Counted from the first letter of the stretch, positions 1-10,135 are shown. The stretch is 28,431 bases of DNA from Euprymna scolopes (GCA_024364805.1 CM044488.1:33468248-33496678); one strand, 5' to 3'. A program made the numbers and translations. The notes: generated by a model not told the origin, from the sequence alone.

Positions 1-265
1 TTGTTAATTTTCATTTGCTTAAAACACTTTTTTTCTATTTCTCTGATTCAGTGGATTATTTCAATAAAAAAGATTTTCCGTTTTATTTTTCTTGCCTATT
101 TTATTAAATCTAAAAACATTTTATTTATATGGAAGGTTTTGTTTTTTTAATTGTTGGATAGCTGTTTAAAGAGAAAAAAAACTATTAGTTCTTATAAAAT
201 GTATGATGTTTAGCGTGAAGATTAAAATGGCATTTCAAATTATCAACAATTTACACACAACAGCA
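1..265. other. SHQ1 intron, left edge of window
   Basis: AT-rich sequence beyond the donor of the third SHQ1 coding exon. I see no further exon or recognisable repeat here. Confidence 0.5.
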
Positions 266-271
266 ACTTAC

Positions 272-330
272 CTTCATTGTATGTACACTGCTCTTCACCA
301 TTTTCAACAATACTGCCAGGTAAATGTAAT
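272..330 (-). CDS. SHQ1: SHQ1 third coding exon
   Basis: A 59-base exon with AG acceptor at 331-332 and GTAAGT donor at 266-271. It completes the split Arg codon and reads LHLPGSIVENGEEQCTYNE, matching the LPG-x-IVENG block of SHQ1. It ends in phase 1, so a further exon must follow to the left of base 1. Confidence 0.92.
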
Positions 331-1970
331 CTAAGTAAAAAAAATTAAAAACTTGAAAAATGCATCAAACAAAACTGGAAAATGTGTCTCGTGAATAAGG
401 ATATTAGATATCAGCTGGTAAAGATTTCAGCAAAAAGAGTCATCTTCAAAGCAAAGCTGGAGGCTGAGCAAATGAATTAAGTATTCAGGGTAGCTAAACA
501 GATAGCAAATACAAATATGAATATTGTTGAAAAGAAGTGCATTCAGAATGACAATGAGACATTAGCTAAGAATGAAGAGGACAAGAGAGATGCTTTCAAA
601 TAAGAGATTGATTGAATACTGAGTTTTCATAGAACTGAAAACATTTCAAAGTTGCAGAAGCTGGATCTGGTTCAATCATAAGAATTGAGAAAGAAATTGT
701 ATGAGAAGAAAGGTAAGGGTAAGGTGTTGTTGCAGAAATACTGAAGGATGAAATAGAGGTATTGAGATGACTCAAGACTTAACAAATCAGATCAGAAAGG
801 GATTGTTCCATCCAAATGTGAACTGTTACAAGGCTAAAGGAAGAGCTGCAGATGTAATTACAGACGTTGAAAGTTGATTGTTGAATATAGTTTACAGAAT
901 AATTGACAACTCAGATAAGCATAAATTAAATGCAGTTTGGTTTTATGCCTAAGCAAAATACCACTGACATTATATATATTTTGAGATAAATGCAACCTTG
1001 GTAAAAAGAACCTGTATTTTGATTTTTATGGATTTGAAGAGAGCTTTTGATAGAGAGTTAAAATTAACAGAACATTTAGTGACGGTGTTAATGTTAAAGT
1101 AGGAGTACATCAGGATTCTGTATTGAATTTGTTGATTTTCATTTGTGTCTTAGAAGTATTGTCCAGGGATTTTCATATGGTTTGTTTAGAACAGATGTTG
1201 TATGACAATGATTTAATGCTTCTCTGTGATACAATGGAAGATCCACATGTTAAGATTTGGATAAATTAAGTGACAGTCTGAGAGTGAATGTTATCAAGAC
1301 CAAAGTGATGGTCAATGATTGTAGTGTTGGAAAGTCTCCCACAAAATGTCCATCTGCTCAGTTTATGGAAAAGCAGTTGAGTGTAACTTTATTTTCTGTG
1401 GTTTAATAAGCATTGGGTACACAATAAGTGCAGTTGAATTACATGCAGGTTGCACAAAAATTAGTTAAGCCAATGGAGATGGATGAGAAATCAGATGCAG
1501 AGAAAATATGTGTGGATGGTGAAGTTTTTTTTTTTGTTTCTTTTTACATGGTGGTGACCACTTATCAAGGCCTGGAAGCCACTCGGGGATAAGGGTTATT
1601 GCGTGTACAGTAATCAATGGGATAGTATCGTAGTAATTGTTAATATTGGAGATTTGATAAAATGTCTTACTTAAGGGGGCGGTTCATCAGGAATTTGTTT
1701 ATGTTGGACTTGAAGACATCCAAGTTGTAGTCAAGTGGGAAACAGGCAAACGGAAGCGTTCCACAGGTGTGCACTTCTAAGAAAGAAGCTTTGTTCATGG
1801 AATCTACGTTTTGATTTAGGCACAGATAAAGAGTGGAGAAAATTATTGACAGTGGTTTCAGGTAGACGGTGTTGTGTATTTATCTAATAAGGGGGAACGT
1901 CGCGTGTTATATCTAATCAGGGTTAACCTTGTGTGATCGTCTAGTTGCTCAGTCTATTCGTTCATATGCC

Positions 1971-2003
<33 letters not shown>

Positions 2004-5000
2004 TACATGTATTATTTGGACATACCTTCATGCGTCGTCGGTGTTGGTCCATCTGAATTCATCTCGTGTCTTGAAGGCGAGATGGAACATGTTTGGACAA
2101 AGATTCAATCACTCCAAAACGATGAATTGGTTTTATAGTTTTATTCACCTTCCAGATGTCGACCGCATTGGAGCTCAGACGGCACTTGTCATGGAAATAA
2201 CAATAAGACAGGCTCGCAACGTCACTTCTGTGGGAGAAAGGTTGCAGGGAAGAGAAAAGGGCATCCCCACTAAGCCACGAAGTCTATTTTGTACTCTGTC
2301 AAGGCAGGATAGGCTGTTTTTAGCAGCTCATGCCCAGATGTGGTAGCAGTACTCCATCCTTGGACGTACCTGGCTTTTATACAGATAGAGAATTGCATCA
2401 GTAGTTAGATATCTTCTGGAGCGGTAGAAGGATCCCACCATTTTCCCAGCGATCTTGGCAACAGACTTGATGTACATGTTCCATTTCAGATCAGGAGTAA
2501 AGGTCAAACCCAGAAGCTTATATATAAAAATATCATGTGGACAGGTATTGTTCAAAATGTAAAGGATATGTAAGGAATGTTAAAAGACAACCCAGAAGAT
2601 GAGAGACAAAGCAAAAAGACATTTCACATGCATGACAGGACACTGAGAATCAATGAATTTCCTCCTCGGATGCGGGATAATGATTGCAACACAAAGTAAA
2701 AATAATAAAAGGCTATCAAAATTCCAGGAACAGAGAAAAATAAGGTACCAATATAGACAGATAACATGGAAAAAGGACTTGGAACAGAAATAATGATAAT
2801 GACATGTAATGGAAAGGCATTGGATCATTTTTGAGGTATCAGAATTCACTATGGGAAGAAGTGTAAAATAGCAAAGGTGCTCAGCAGTGCAGGTTAATGG
2901 ATTGTGAAACGTTAGGGATAATTCAATCGGATTCAAATCATAGTGGGAAGAAAACCTTGCTGAATCGAAATAAGGAAACAGTTAAATGCAAAACAAGGAT
3001 GACGTTTTAAAGTTTTAATCACCTTTTTAAGAAATTTGATAAAGAAGTAAATAAGCTAGTGGAAAAATGAAAGAAACAACGAAGGAAAACTGGGAAAATT
3101 AGCAGAGATAATATATAAAAGCAGAAGAAAAACAATTCGGGTTAGAGAAGTAGAAAAGAATAAGAATAATAAAGGGAGGACATTTTGAAAACAAGGATCC
3201 ATGAAATGAAAAAAAGGAAAAGAAAAAATTGAGAGTGGATCAACACAGAAGAACATGAAAAGGAATAAAAAGATGTTACAACCGAAAATATCTAGGTTTA
3301 GCAAAAATGCTAACATCAGCACTATACAGACGTGTGGTTCCACTCAAGTTATCTTTTGCATTAGAGGAAGAATATGAAGCCAGAAAAGTTAGAGTAGTGA
3401 TGACATTTAGATATTTTAAAGATGGAAAGATCAAGGAAAATCTGCCAAAAATTCAGATAGAAAAATAGTGAAATGCAAAAAAGAAGGAGAGGTGAAAGAG
3501 TATGAAAAAAGAATGGGAAACAAAGTTGGTACAGAGTAATGCAAAAGAAATGCATAAGAACAGTGTTTTCAATTGAAGGTGATAATGATAGGGAGGAAGA
3601 TTAATTGGAAAGAGCATGGGATGATAAAAATCGACTTAGGATGTACTTTATTCACCAGCAAATTTAACATTCTGGGAGAAGAGCAGGGTTAGGGTAAAGC
3701 TAAGTGCGGGCAAAAAGAAACAATGAACCACATTTTGTCAAAATGTCGACTAAGATTAAATAGACAAATCAAGTCATGAAGTAAAAATGTTACAAGCGAA
3801 AGCGCATGAAATAGATGATAGGTAAAGACCAAAAAGAGTGAAGAGTGCAAAGACAATGGATGCAAGGTAAAATATTACTATGTTGGAATAGAGGTTAATT
3901 TGAAAAAAGTTTTCTGCACCTAATCAAAAATCGATCTGGATTTTAAAGAAAAAAAGCAAGAAGAATAACAGAAAGGGATCACTTTGGTTGTGACTGAAAA
4001 GGGATGAACCTAGCTGAATTAAATAGAATTTGATGCTCATTAATGAAACTATGAAAAACATCAATATAAGATCACACGGATGAAAATATATGCAACAAAA
4101 GAACAATAGTCAACACTAGAGCAAATATGGAAATTCTAACATGGAAGGGAGTTGCAGTACCAGTCGGGTTAGGAGTTGAGGATAAAGCTCTGAGACTGGC
4201 TGGTATGGTATCCTCCTGATGATGCCATTGGCCTAGATCTAAGAGTGAAGCTGCTGGCTATGAAGCACCACTGTATTCAATACTTCCATGGAGAGATAAG
4301 TTTTAAAAGAAACTTTTTTTTATTTTTGTTTTTCGTTATCTGTGCCTTCCCCTCTTCCCATCACTAAGTAGTAATGGGTGAGGATGTCAAAATGGCTAAC
4401 ATAAGTGAGTGTTAAGGTTGAATGTTAGTCATATCAAATGAGAGAGTAATAATTGGAAGGTAAAAGTTATAGTAAACATATGATACTTCTACATTTATTA
4501 TGGCGGTGAATGTGAGCAGGCAAAGGAGAGAGGAAGAAGAGCGATTTCAACAATAAGTATACCATCACTAATTTAAAGGTACAAAACAATGAAAAAATTT
4601 GAATAGCTGCCACATGAATAAAATGATGAAGCCCCCCCCCAACAGATTATTAAATGGTCACTTACCGGAGATAGTAAGGAGTCGAATAAAAGCAAAATTC
4701 ATCTTCATCAACAAAAACTTCAGTGTCTGAAATCTGTTCAAAATAAAACAAAAGTTCAAGATTAAAAAAAAAAAGCAGAAAAAGTTCTGCATCAAAGAAA
4801 GTTTTTTGTCGAAACAAATTTCAAAATTTATATCTATTAATAGAAAATTTTTTGTCCAATAATGATTCCAAGTTGTTAGATCCGATTAACATATCTTCTT
4901 GTAAAGACAGGAATTCCTCTTTACATTTGATTGGAATAGCTTTCATCATTCTTGTCAGATATCTTTGAAAGCCCTCACACATTTGGTTTTATTTACATAA

Positions 5001-6040
5001 ATATAGAGAAAATGTGAAAGCAGAGAAAGAAAAAATAGATTGAAACTCTTTAACTCTCAGCATTGTACTTGGTCAGCACAAGAGACTTTTCTCTTCCACA
5101 ACTCACTCGCTTCTTCATCCAAGTAGCCATCATATTTTTCTTTTCGTCGTCTTCTTTTACCCAACTGACAACAAACTCATATGAATGAGATATCACGGTC
5201 ATGAAAAAAAATAAAAAACGTCTTTTTATGCTGCTACCTCAAACTACAATAGCACCTAAATTTGCATTAATCTTCTTATTTTCATATTTTTTGTATCGGA
5301 TAGGTTTTAGGTTAGAGTGTCAGTGCTTCTCTACAGAGGGCACACGCCAACTGTGGGTGCTTATTGTTGTGACTCTCTACACTGTTATTACAGTATTCTA
5401 ATAGAAGCCTAGTGTTACAGTATGTCACATTTAGAGCGACAAGTAGAAAGCTAACAACTATTAATGGAAATGGCTATCAATAGAATCAGACATGTCAGCC
5501 AAAATGTGTTGCAAAGATGCTCACAAGTGTGTACAGTTAAATGTAACTTTTGATATAATGTATAGGGGGGGGGGGAATGGGCTTTGCCAGTGTGAGATAT
5601 GCCTTTGCTTGTAGCCTAAGTTACATTGCCCTCTTGCTCCTTGAAACAATAAAGACAAAAATGTAATTTAAGCATAATTATGATCTTTGTGTATGAATCA
5701 ATGATAAATCCAGAGAGTTATGATGAACTCTTCTGTGGCAGATGATTCTCACCATAAACAATCTCTATGCAAGAAAGTTTCTAACCAGTGACTAAGCTGT
5801 TATTTACTTCCTGGGGGGGGGGGGGCTAAATGTGACAATGTTAGGCTTAATATAAAAAGATGGTTAGAAATAAATACCTCTTGGGCATTCAAGGTCAACC
5901 ATAAAAGTTACCTAAACAAAAGATTTTTTATATAGAAAACTAATCAAGAACAGCCAACTACGTACCTTAGCAAGTAAAGCATCAATTTTTATATAAAGGA
6001 ACTTTTCATCCTGTGACAATTCAAAACGTGGAGTTATCAT
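272..6040 (-). CDS. SHQ1: SHQ1 homolog, N-terminal coding part (three exons, partial)
   Basis: SHQ1 is the chaperone that holds dyskerin/Cbf5 during early assembly of H/ACA ribonucleoproteins (pseudouridylation guides, telomerase RNA). Its N-terminus is a CS (p23-like) beta-sandwich domain. Three minus-strand exons join in frame: 5966-6040 (starting MITPRFELSQDEKFL), 4666-4733 (ending EVFVDEDEFCFYSTPYYLR) and 272-330 (LHLPGSIVENGEEQ). From memory, human SHQ1 starts MLTPAFDLSQDPDFL and continues FKFYAKPYFLRLTLPG then RIVENGSEQ, so order and content match. All splice sites are canonical (donors GTACGT, GTAAGT, GTAAGT; AG acceptors) and phases agree: 0 between exons 1 and 2, and an Arg codon split CG|A between exons 2 and 3. 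About 66 residues are present. The remaining CS domain and the dyskerin-binding SHQ1 domain must lie beyond the left edge. Where the family has a PYA motif, this copy reads ALLAK. Introns are large and full of transposons. Confidence 0.93.
400..1524 (+). mobile_element. Degenerate RTE-like LINE, reverse transcriptase region
   Basis: Short in-frame islands on the plus strand follow the order of an RTE-type endonuclease-reverse transcriptase. They are a linker (VAKQIANTNMNIVEKKC, about 490-540), the RT entry QFGFMPKQNTTD (about 937-970), the DLKRAFDR block (about 1030-1055), KVGVHQDSVL (about 1095-1125), a decayed active-site YADD region reading YDNDL (about 1202), LRVN..KTKVMV, then a cysteine/histidine finger remnant ending WVHNKCS (about 1410-1435). 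The second active-site Asp appears displaced (YDND for YADD). Frames change repeatedly and stops are frequent, so it is dead. It sits in an SHQ1 intron, antisense to the gene. The clade name is from motif memory and less certain than the LINE call. Confidence 0.8.
1525..2560 (-). mobile_element. 5'-truncated LINE (Jockey/CR1-type RT C-terminus) with poly-A tail
   Basis: Minus-strand translation from about 2550 reads KLLGLTFTPDLKWNMYIKSV, then GSFYRSRRYLTTDAILYLYK and VRPRMEYCYHIWA. This is the conserved thumb/C-terminal segment of Jockey/CR1-group LINE reverse transcriptases. Islands downstream continue in family order: DRVQNRLRGLVG, SDVASLSYCYFHDKC, SKRRFHEQSFF, and YNLDVFKSNINKFL near the usual stop at about 1675. 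The catalytic RT part is absent (5' truncation), with several stops and frame changes. The element ends in a T-run at 1525-1535, its poly-A tail, which abuts the older RTE-like LINE. A TG microsatellite has grown inside it. Confidence 0.85.
1973..2002. repeat. (TG)15 microsatellite
   Basis: Fifteen uninterrupted TG units inside the minus-strand LINE tail. Confidence 0.97.
2561..3285. other. Purine-rich unassigned stretch, possible decayed LINE interior
   Basis: The plus strand is A/G-rich, so the minus strand shows long T/C-rich open frames with hydrophobic composition and no family signature. I treat those frames as compositional. It lies directly upstream of the LINE C-terminal remnant and may be its unrecognisable interior. 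Confidence 0.3.
3286..4300 (+). mobile_element. LINE remnant, C-terminal ORF2 region downstream of RT
   Basis: At 3286-3460 the plus strand reads KYLGLAKMLTSALYRR, then LKLSFALEEEYEARKVRVVM and KDGKIKENLPKIQI. This resembles the conserved tail of a LINE polyprotein family common in marine invertebrates, in which a KWLG-x-P block, LPL-SLVEEYK-x-x-K-x-R and a PK-I-TGRKW block follow the RT. At about 3600-3760 the islands INWKEHG and KETMNHILSKCR match the later W...-HILSGCK zinc-finger-like block. A weaker island at 4140-4200 (AVPVGLGVEDKALRLAG) lies where the family has its PVEVGCRGF motif. The upstream RT at 2560-3285 is too decayed to recognise. Frames are broken many times. Family placement is from memory. 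Confidence 0.55.
4301..4659. other. SHQ1 intron sequence, nothing recognised
   Basis: AT-rich intron between the LINE remnant and the second SHQ1 coding exon. It contains a C9 tract at 4632-4640 near the donor. Confidence 0.5.
4666..4733 (-). CDS. SHQ1: SHQ1 second coding exon
   Basis: A 68-base exon with AG acceptor at 4734-4735 and a perfect GTAAGT donor at 4660-4665. It encodes ISDTEVFVDEDEFCFYST then PYYL plus two bases of an Arg codon. It corresponds to the CS-domain segment of human SHQ1 that runs from VSEFDVYFEG to FYAKPYFLR. The acidic VDEDE stretch and the PYYLR core are the recognisable parts. Confidence 0.92.
4736..5959. other. SHQ1 intron 1-2 with poly-G tracts
   Basis: Intron between the first two coding exons, about 1.2 kb. 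It holds G11 at 5565-5575 and G13 at 5813-5825 plus one short open frame (listed separately). No transposon was recognised. Confidence 0.6.
5050..5202 (-). other. Unidentified 50-codon open frame within SHQ1 intron
   Basis: From ATG (5202-5200) to TAA (5052-5050) the minus strand encodes 50 residues including SWVKEDDEKKNMMATWMKKR. A second overlapping frame reads KRRRRKEKYDGYLDEEASE, faintly like the N-terminus of ZBED-type, hAT-derived proteins (KRKYDxxYL). There is an AG after a pyrimidine-bearing tract before the region but no matching donor. I cannot name it; it may be a decayed transposase fragment or chance. Confidence 0.15.
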
Positions 6041-6053
6041 TGCTGAATATTTT
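5966..6053 (-). CDS. SHQ1: SHQ1 first coding exon (start codon at 6038-6040)
   Basis: On the minus strand a T-rich tract and AG acceptor (6054-6055) precede the exon, and the donor GTACGT lies at 5960-5965. The ATG at 6040-6038 opens 25 codons, MITPRFELSQDEKFL then YIKIDALLAK. I chose this start because the family normally begins M-[L/I]-T-P at the same place. The 13 bases between acceptor and ATG would be 5' UTR, so a non-coding exon should lie upstream, beyond the mariner. The exon ends exactly on a codon boundary. Confidence 0.92.
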
Positions 6054-6099
6054 CTGAAAATAAAAACATAAAAATGTATCATTAATAATTGCAGACATA

Positions 6100-7277
6100 C
6101 AATGGTCGTTTCAAAAGTAATTTTAACTCAAAAAGTAGAAAAGCTATGAAGACAGTGGTCATACCATTAAAACGAGTGACTTTTGTGCTCTAGAATTTAT
6201 TTTTCTACATAGTCACTACTATTCTCAATACACTTTTGCCAGCAATGAATGAGAGCCTTGATGCATCAGTCATAAAAGTTAGTGCTTACCAAGGCAGTCC
6301 ATTTTTTCATGGTTGTGATTATGGTGTTGTTAGGGAAATACTGCCTGCTTAAGAGGTCCAAACTAGTCTGGACCATACTGTGGGTGAGACAGCACTGTCC
6401 AGCAGAACTTTGTCACACATTCTGTGGTCTTCAAATTTGTGTGTGGCCTGGTGTTGTCCTATTGCAAATGGAATGGTTCCCTTTTCTCAGGCTTTACACA
6501 AGCAATCTGGGCTTTCAGCTTTGTCAACATTTCAACGTAACAGTTAGAGTTGACAACTAACCCTGGTCCAAGAAATCCAGGAGGATGACGCCCTTCCTGT
6601 CCCAGAAGACGGTGCATATTACTTTGCCTGCAGACGTCAGCATCTTGAGCTTCTTTGCTGGGGAGTGTGAGTGAGTAATGCCATTCCATAGACTTCGTTT
6701 GGACTTCAGCTCATAGTGATGACACCAAGTCTTGTCACCAGTGATGATGTGGTCCAAGAATCCATCACATTCAGCATCGTACTGATTCAACTAGTCTTGA
6801 CAGACATCCTGTCAGCGGTCGTTTTGATCCTGCGTGAGCATTCATGGAACATACCTAGCACACACTTTGTTGTATCCTCGCTTTTGCACTGACCCTAACC
6901 CTGACCCACATTCAACTCTACACAAATTTCATTCACCATTATCTGTTGATGAGCACGGATGAGTTGGTCGAGGAGCACAGTGTTTTCTGGGATGGTGGCT
7001 TTGCATAGACGTTTGGAACGCTTTTTGTCACTACTCTGAAATCAGTAAACCTATCTCCTAACTATACGGAGGAATTCAATGATGCATCTCTACTTCTCTA
7101 CGTCCATGACAAGGGTTGCTTTCTTAGAGTCTCACACAGTCAATATTTGCAACAAAAAGATGAAACTTTCAGATCATGAATGCATAAGTTTAGTCATCAC
7201 AATGTAATTTGCAATTCCTTCTGATCCATTTGGGCAGAATAAAAAAATAGGAGGCATTACTTTTGGAACGACCCTCA
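6100..7277 (-). mobile_element. mariner (Tc1/mariner) element, both ends present
   Basis: A 1178-bp element with inverted ends of about 22 bp: 6100-6121 and 7256-7277 share GGTCGTT-[T/C]-CAAAAGTAAT. TA dinucleotides flank both sides (6098-6099, 7278-7279), the standard mariner target duplication. The minus strand carries a decayed transposase. It is slightly shorter than the usual 1.3 kb, so internal sequence has been lost. It lies upstream of the first SHQ1 coding exon, probably in the 5' UTR intron and in the same orientation. Confidence 0.95.
6197..7107 (-). pseudogene. mariner transposase, inactivated
   Basis: Minus-strand reading starts near ATG 7107-7105 (MDVEK) and ends at the family's normal terminus CIENSSDYVEK (stop 6199-6197). 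Recognisable blocks: the helix-turn-helix linker region (VLLDQLIRAHQQI), ITGDKTWCHHYELKSKRS with the first catalytic Asp, AGKVICTVFWDRKGVILLDF, LTKLKAQIACVKPEK, and DNTRPHTNLKT with the second catalytic Asp. The third catalytic Asp, normally in YSPDLAPSDFHLF, is gone: the sequence passes from YGPD through a stop to FGPLKQ. A TAG directly precedes the DNTRPH block, and several other stops and frame changes are present. The usual length is about 345 residues; about 300 codons' worth remain. It cannot encode an active DD34D transposase. Confidence 0.93.
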
Positions 7278-7279
7278 TA

Positions 7280-8130
7280 AAAATTGATAAAAAATTTTTT
7301 TTTGATGTTCAGGCCAGGATAAAAATATGTTTATTTTTTCTTTTAGTATTCATGCATTAACTGCGTTTACCTGGCATCGTCAAGTGGAATGTTTAGAAAA
7401 ATAATTGGGAAAAATTAGTCATGCTTACTTTTTTTTTTTTTTAATTTTTTTTTTAATTTATGGTTATGCTATACATTATTTGACTTTTGATTTTGCTAAA
7501 TATTTGATTAATAGTAAATAAAAAAGGCTTCATGTATATTTATCACAGCTACATGAAGAAAGGAATGATAGAGAGTTGTATTTATAGAAATTGTGCAACT
7601 TGCGTGCCCAGTACTCTATCCAGTCACACAAACCTTTAATGTTCCTTTTAACATTCGTAGATAGTAAGAGAGGAGGGATTAAGTAGAATTACAGAAAATT
7701 ATCAATGTGGAATATTGATAAATTAAACAATTCATCTCTGATAAAGATTAGGCAAATGAAGTTTATAAAAAAATTAACTCTTTTTATAATTCAGACAGTA
7801 TAGGAAAATAAACAACCTCTTTATTGATATGCAAATCTCGACCATAATTACCTTAAGTACTCATGAAAAATTCTGCATTCAGTTCATCCTCATTCCATAT
7901 TTATTATAAATCTTATCCATCCTCCCAGGCTCTCCTAAATAAACCTTTCAAAGAGAAGGTAGCGCCAACTTTCACCTGCTTTTATTTTTTTACAAACACT
8001 AGAATTGACTTATCAAACATTTAAAGATTTCAATGAATATCATCTCTAAAAATAACTGTTCAATAAGATATCTGTGTTGGTAAACTTGTCCCCTTACTTT
8101 GAATTGATACTCTGATATTTATGAAAAACT
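7280..8130. other. AT-rich sequence, nothing recognised
   Basis: Probable intron or intergenic DNA between the mariner and a Helitron. A/T homopolymers only. Confidence 0.4.
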
Positions 8131-8523
8131 ACCCTTAGTGCTTGGTGTTGCCCGGGTGTTTGGAGGTGTGTGTTGAGCAACAAAAAAAAGTGGTAGTAGG
8201 CAGACAGGCTTGAACCTGTACCGCGAAGGAGGAAAAGAACGTGAAAAAAAAAAAAATGTGAGGTCTTTGCAATTGCATCTCTCGCCAAACCGGAAGTAGC
8301 AAAGCTTTAAATTAAGGCTAGTCAATCGAAAAGAGAGGATGACTTTCGAAAATATCAGTGAAAAAAGTGACCCCTCCTTGTAGAAAAATGCCCAGTTGAG
8401 GGTGAAGGAATTAATGTTTTTAGCCAATTTTTCAATACCAATCTTGTGAAAATCCATTCACCTCTGAAGGCAGACGTACATACATACATTTAAACAGACA
8501 GGTGAGATTTATATAATAAATGA
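8131..8523 (-). mobile_element. Non-autonomous Helitron (minus orientation)
   Basis: On the minus strand the sequence starts near TCATTTATTATATAAA (from about 8523). It continues with the GTATGTACGTCTGCCTTC and GAGAGATGCAATTGC islands that I recall from invertebrate non-autonomous Helitrons. It ends with AACACCCGGGCAACACC (8147-8163) just before its 3' end, the degenerate form of the Helitron terminal hairpin. The same motif, CACCCGGGCAACGCC, ends the better preserved Helitron at 23907-24206. The final CTRR is decayed (CTAAG near 8134), so exact ends are uncertain by a few bases. There is no Rep/helicase coding. Confidence 0.75.
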
Positions 8524-9391
8524 CATGACTATTTCATCTTTTAAACTCACAACACAGTCAAACTTTCTACCTTAGTGTGCAATACAGGAATATCAGATTG
8601 AATGTCAGATATTCTAAAATGTCAATAGAAGTGAGCTAAATTATATTATCAATTTCTTTTTTTTGTTAATTGTCTCAAACAAAAAGTATTTCAGCTTCTC
8701 TATCAGCAAAGATAACAAATTATGTTTAAGTTATCACTAAACTAGAAAATAACATTTATTTATAAGTTAAATTTTAAATAAAATATTTTGAACTTAATTA
8801 CACAAATATTTCATTTTAAAAAATTAATTACAATATTTTGCACTAGTACAGTTTTTGAACTAGAAAAAAACTGACTGATGCAAAAATATGTAAACAACCA
8901 GAAAAAAATGAATGAAAATGAACTAGTATCAAACTGAAAAGAACTTTTCAACAAATACAATAAAAAAAAAGACACCGTATATCTTTATGTCAAATTACTA
9001 TTTTTTTTATAAGTAGATATAATTTTTTTCATGAGAAAGTTGTAAGTTAAAATTGTCTTTATTTGAGGAGAAAGTTGTGTTCTTTTTTCTCTCAATAAAA
9101 CTAAAGATTGTAAAGAACAAGGATTTCAGAATCTTCCCACTTTTTATGTAAATAGAACATACCAAACAAAAAGTTGGTTTCGTCTGGGCAATTTCAAATA
9201 TTTATCTTCTTTCTTCATTCTTTTTAGAGCATGACTGATGTTGGGAGGAAGCGTTTACAAATAATATTTATTTTTGCAATCTTCTACATTTGGCAGCTCA
9301 TTATTGTGCTTCATACTTTTAAATGTATTTATTTACCTCGTACAGGAGTGCCGTATGAAAAAAAAAAAAACAACATAACCCTAAGTCTGTG
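8524..9391. other. AT-rich sequence, nothing recognised
   Basis: Long A and T tracts and scattered short open frames of no recognisable family. Confidence 0.4.
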
Positions 9392-9394
9392 TGG

Positions 9395-9825
9395 CAAAAT
9401 ACGACCTCTGCACAAATAAAATTTTGTCCATGTGGATTTTTTTTGTCCCACCAACACTAGCAATGTTACAAATCCTATTTTAATCACATAAACTACTTAC
9501 ATTGAAACATAAACTTAGCACAGATTTGTCACTAAGGTAAAGAGAAAAAAATGCTTTGTCTAAAGATTACAAGTACATTTACATACTTTTTACTGCAGGA
9601 AGTCAATGCATAAAAAAAGAACCTGTGCCTATATTCGTGTTGCACAAAAAAACCCTCTGCAGGGACGCAATTTTCTGTCACTATTTTCATAAATTGTTTT
9701 AAAGCAAATATACTTTGGCGACTTATAAAATTTGTGACTTATTTACCTTTACTCAATTTGCAATCCACTATTTATGAATAAATCATATTTTAATCACGTA
9801 AATTACTTATAGTTAAACAACGATG
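9395..9825. repeat. Diverged direct repeat, two copies about 250-300 bp apart
   Basis: Two segments share ordered blocks. A CCTCTGCA-containing block followed by an ATTTTxTGTC block occurs near 9405 and 9650. TATTTTAATCAC[A/G]TAAA[C/T]TACTTA occurs near 9475 and 9787. The copies are well diverged with different spacing between blocks. This suggests an old duplication or two copies of one short repeat family. Confidence 0.35.
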
Positions 9826-10101
9826 ATATGAAATCTGTGGATAACATTGTATTCATGCAGAGGTTGTTTCAGTGCAGCACAGACTAATGCTTCATACAAG
9901 TAATGCTGTTAAATGAAAAACATTGTTTCAAATTATAATATTTAAAAAAATTTTAAAAAGTTACATTTGACCATGAATTGCTAGATTGATCATTTTATTA
10001 CTTAGATACAAACAATTTATATTCATTTAAAAAAAAAATCAACAAGAAAACATTTCTATATTTCTGTCAGAAGTCATTATGAAATAAAAAATCTTGTATT
10101 C

Positions 10102-10135
<34 letters not shown>

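Noticed and set aside
2580-4106. Several minus-strand open frames with Phe/Leu-rich, membrane-like translations
   Set aside because: They are the complement of an A/G-rich plus strand; the composition explains the hydrophobic look and there are no family motifs. The plus strand instead shows LINE islands.
8200-8290. tRNA-like B-box (GGTTCAAGCC on minus) suggesting a SINE
   Set aside because: The surrounding sequence matches the body and the 3' end of a Helitron, and no A-box with proper spacing or SINE tail is present.
8119-8457. 112-codon minus-strand open frame
   Set aside because: It lies within the non-autonomous Helitron and has no domain signature; Helitrons of this type are non-coding.
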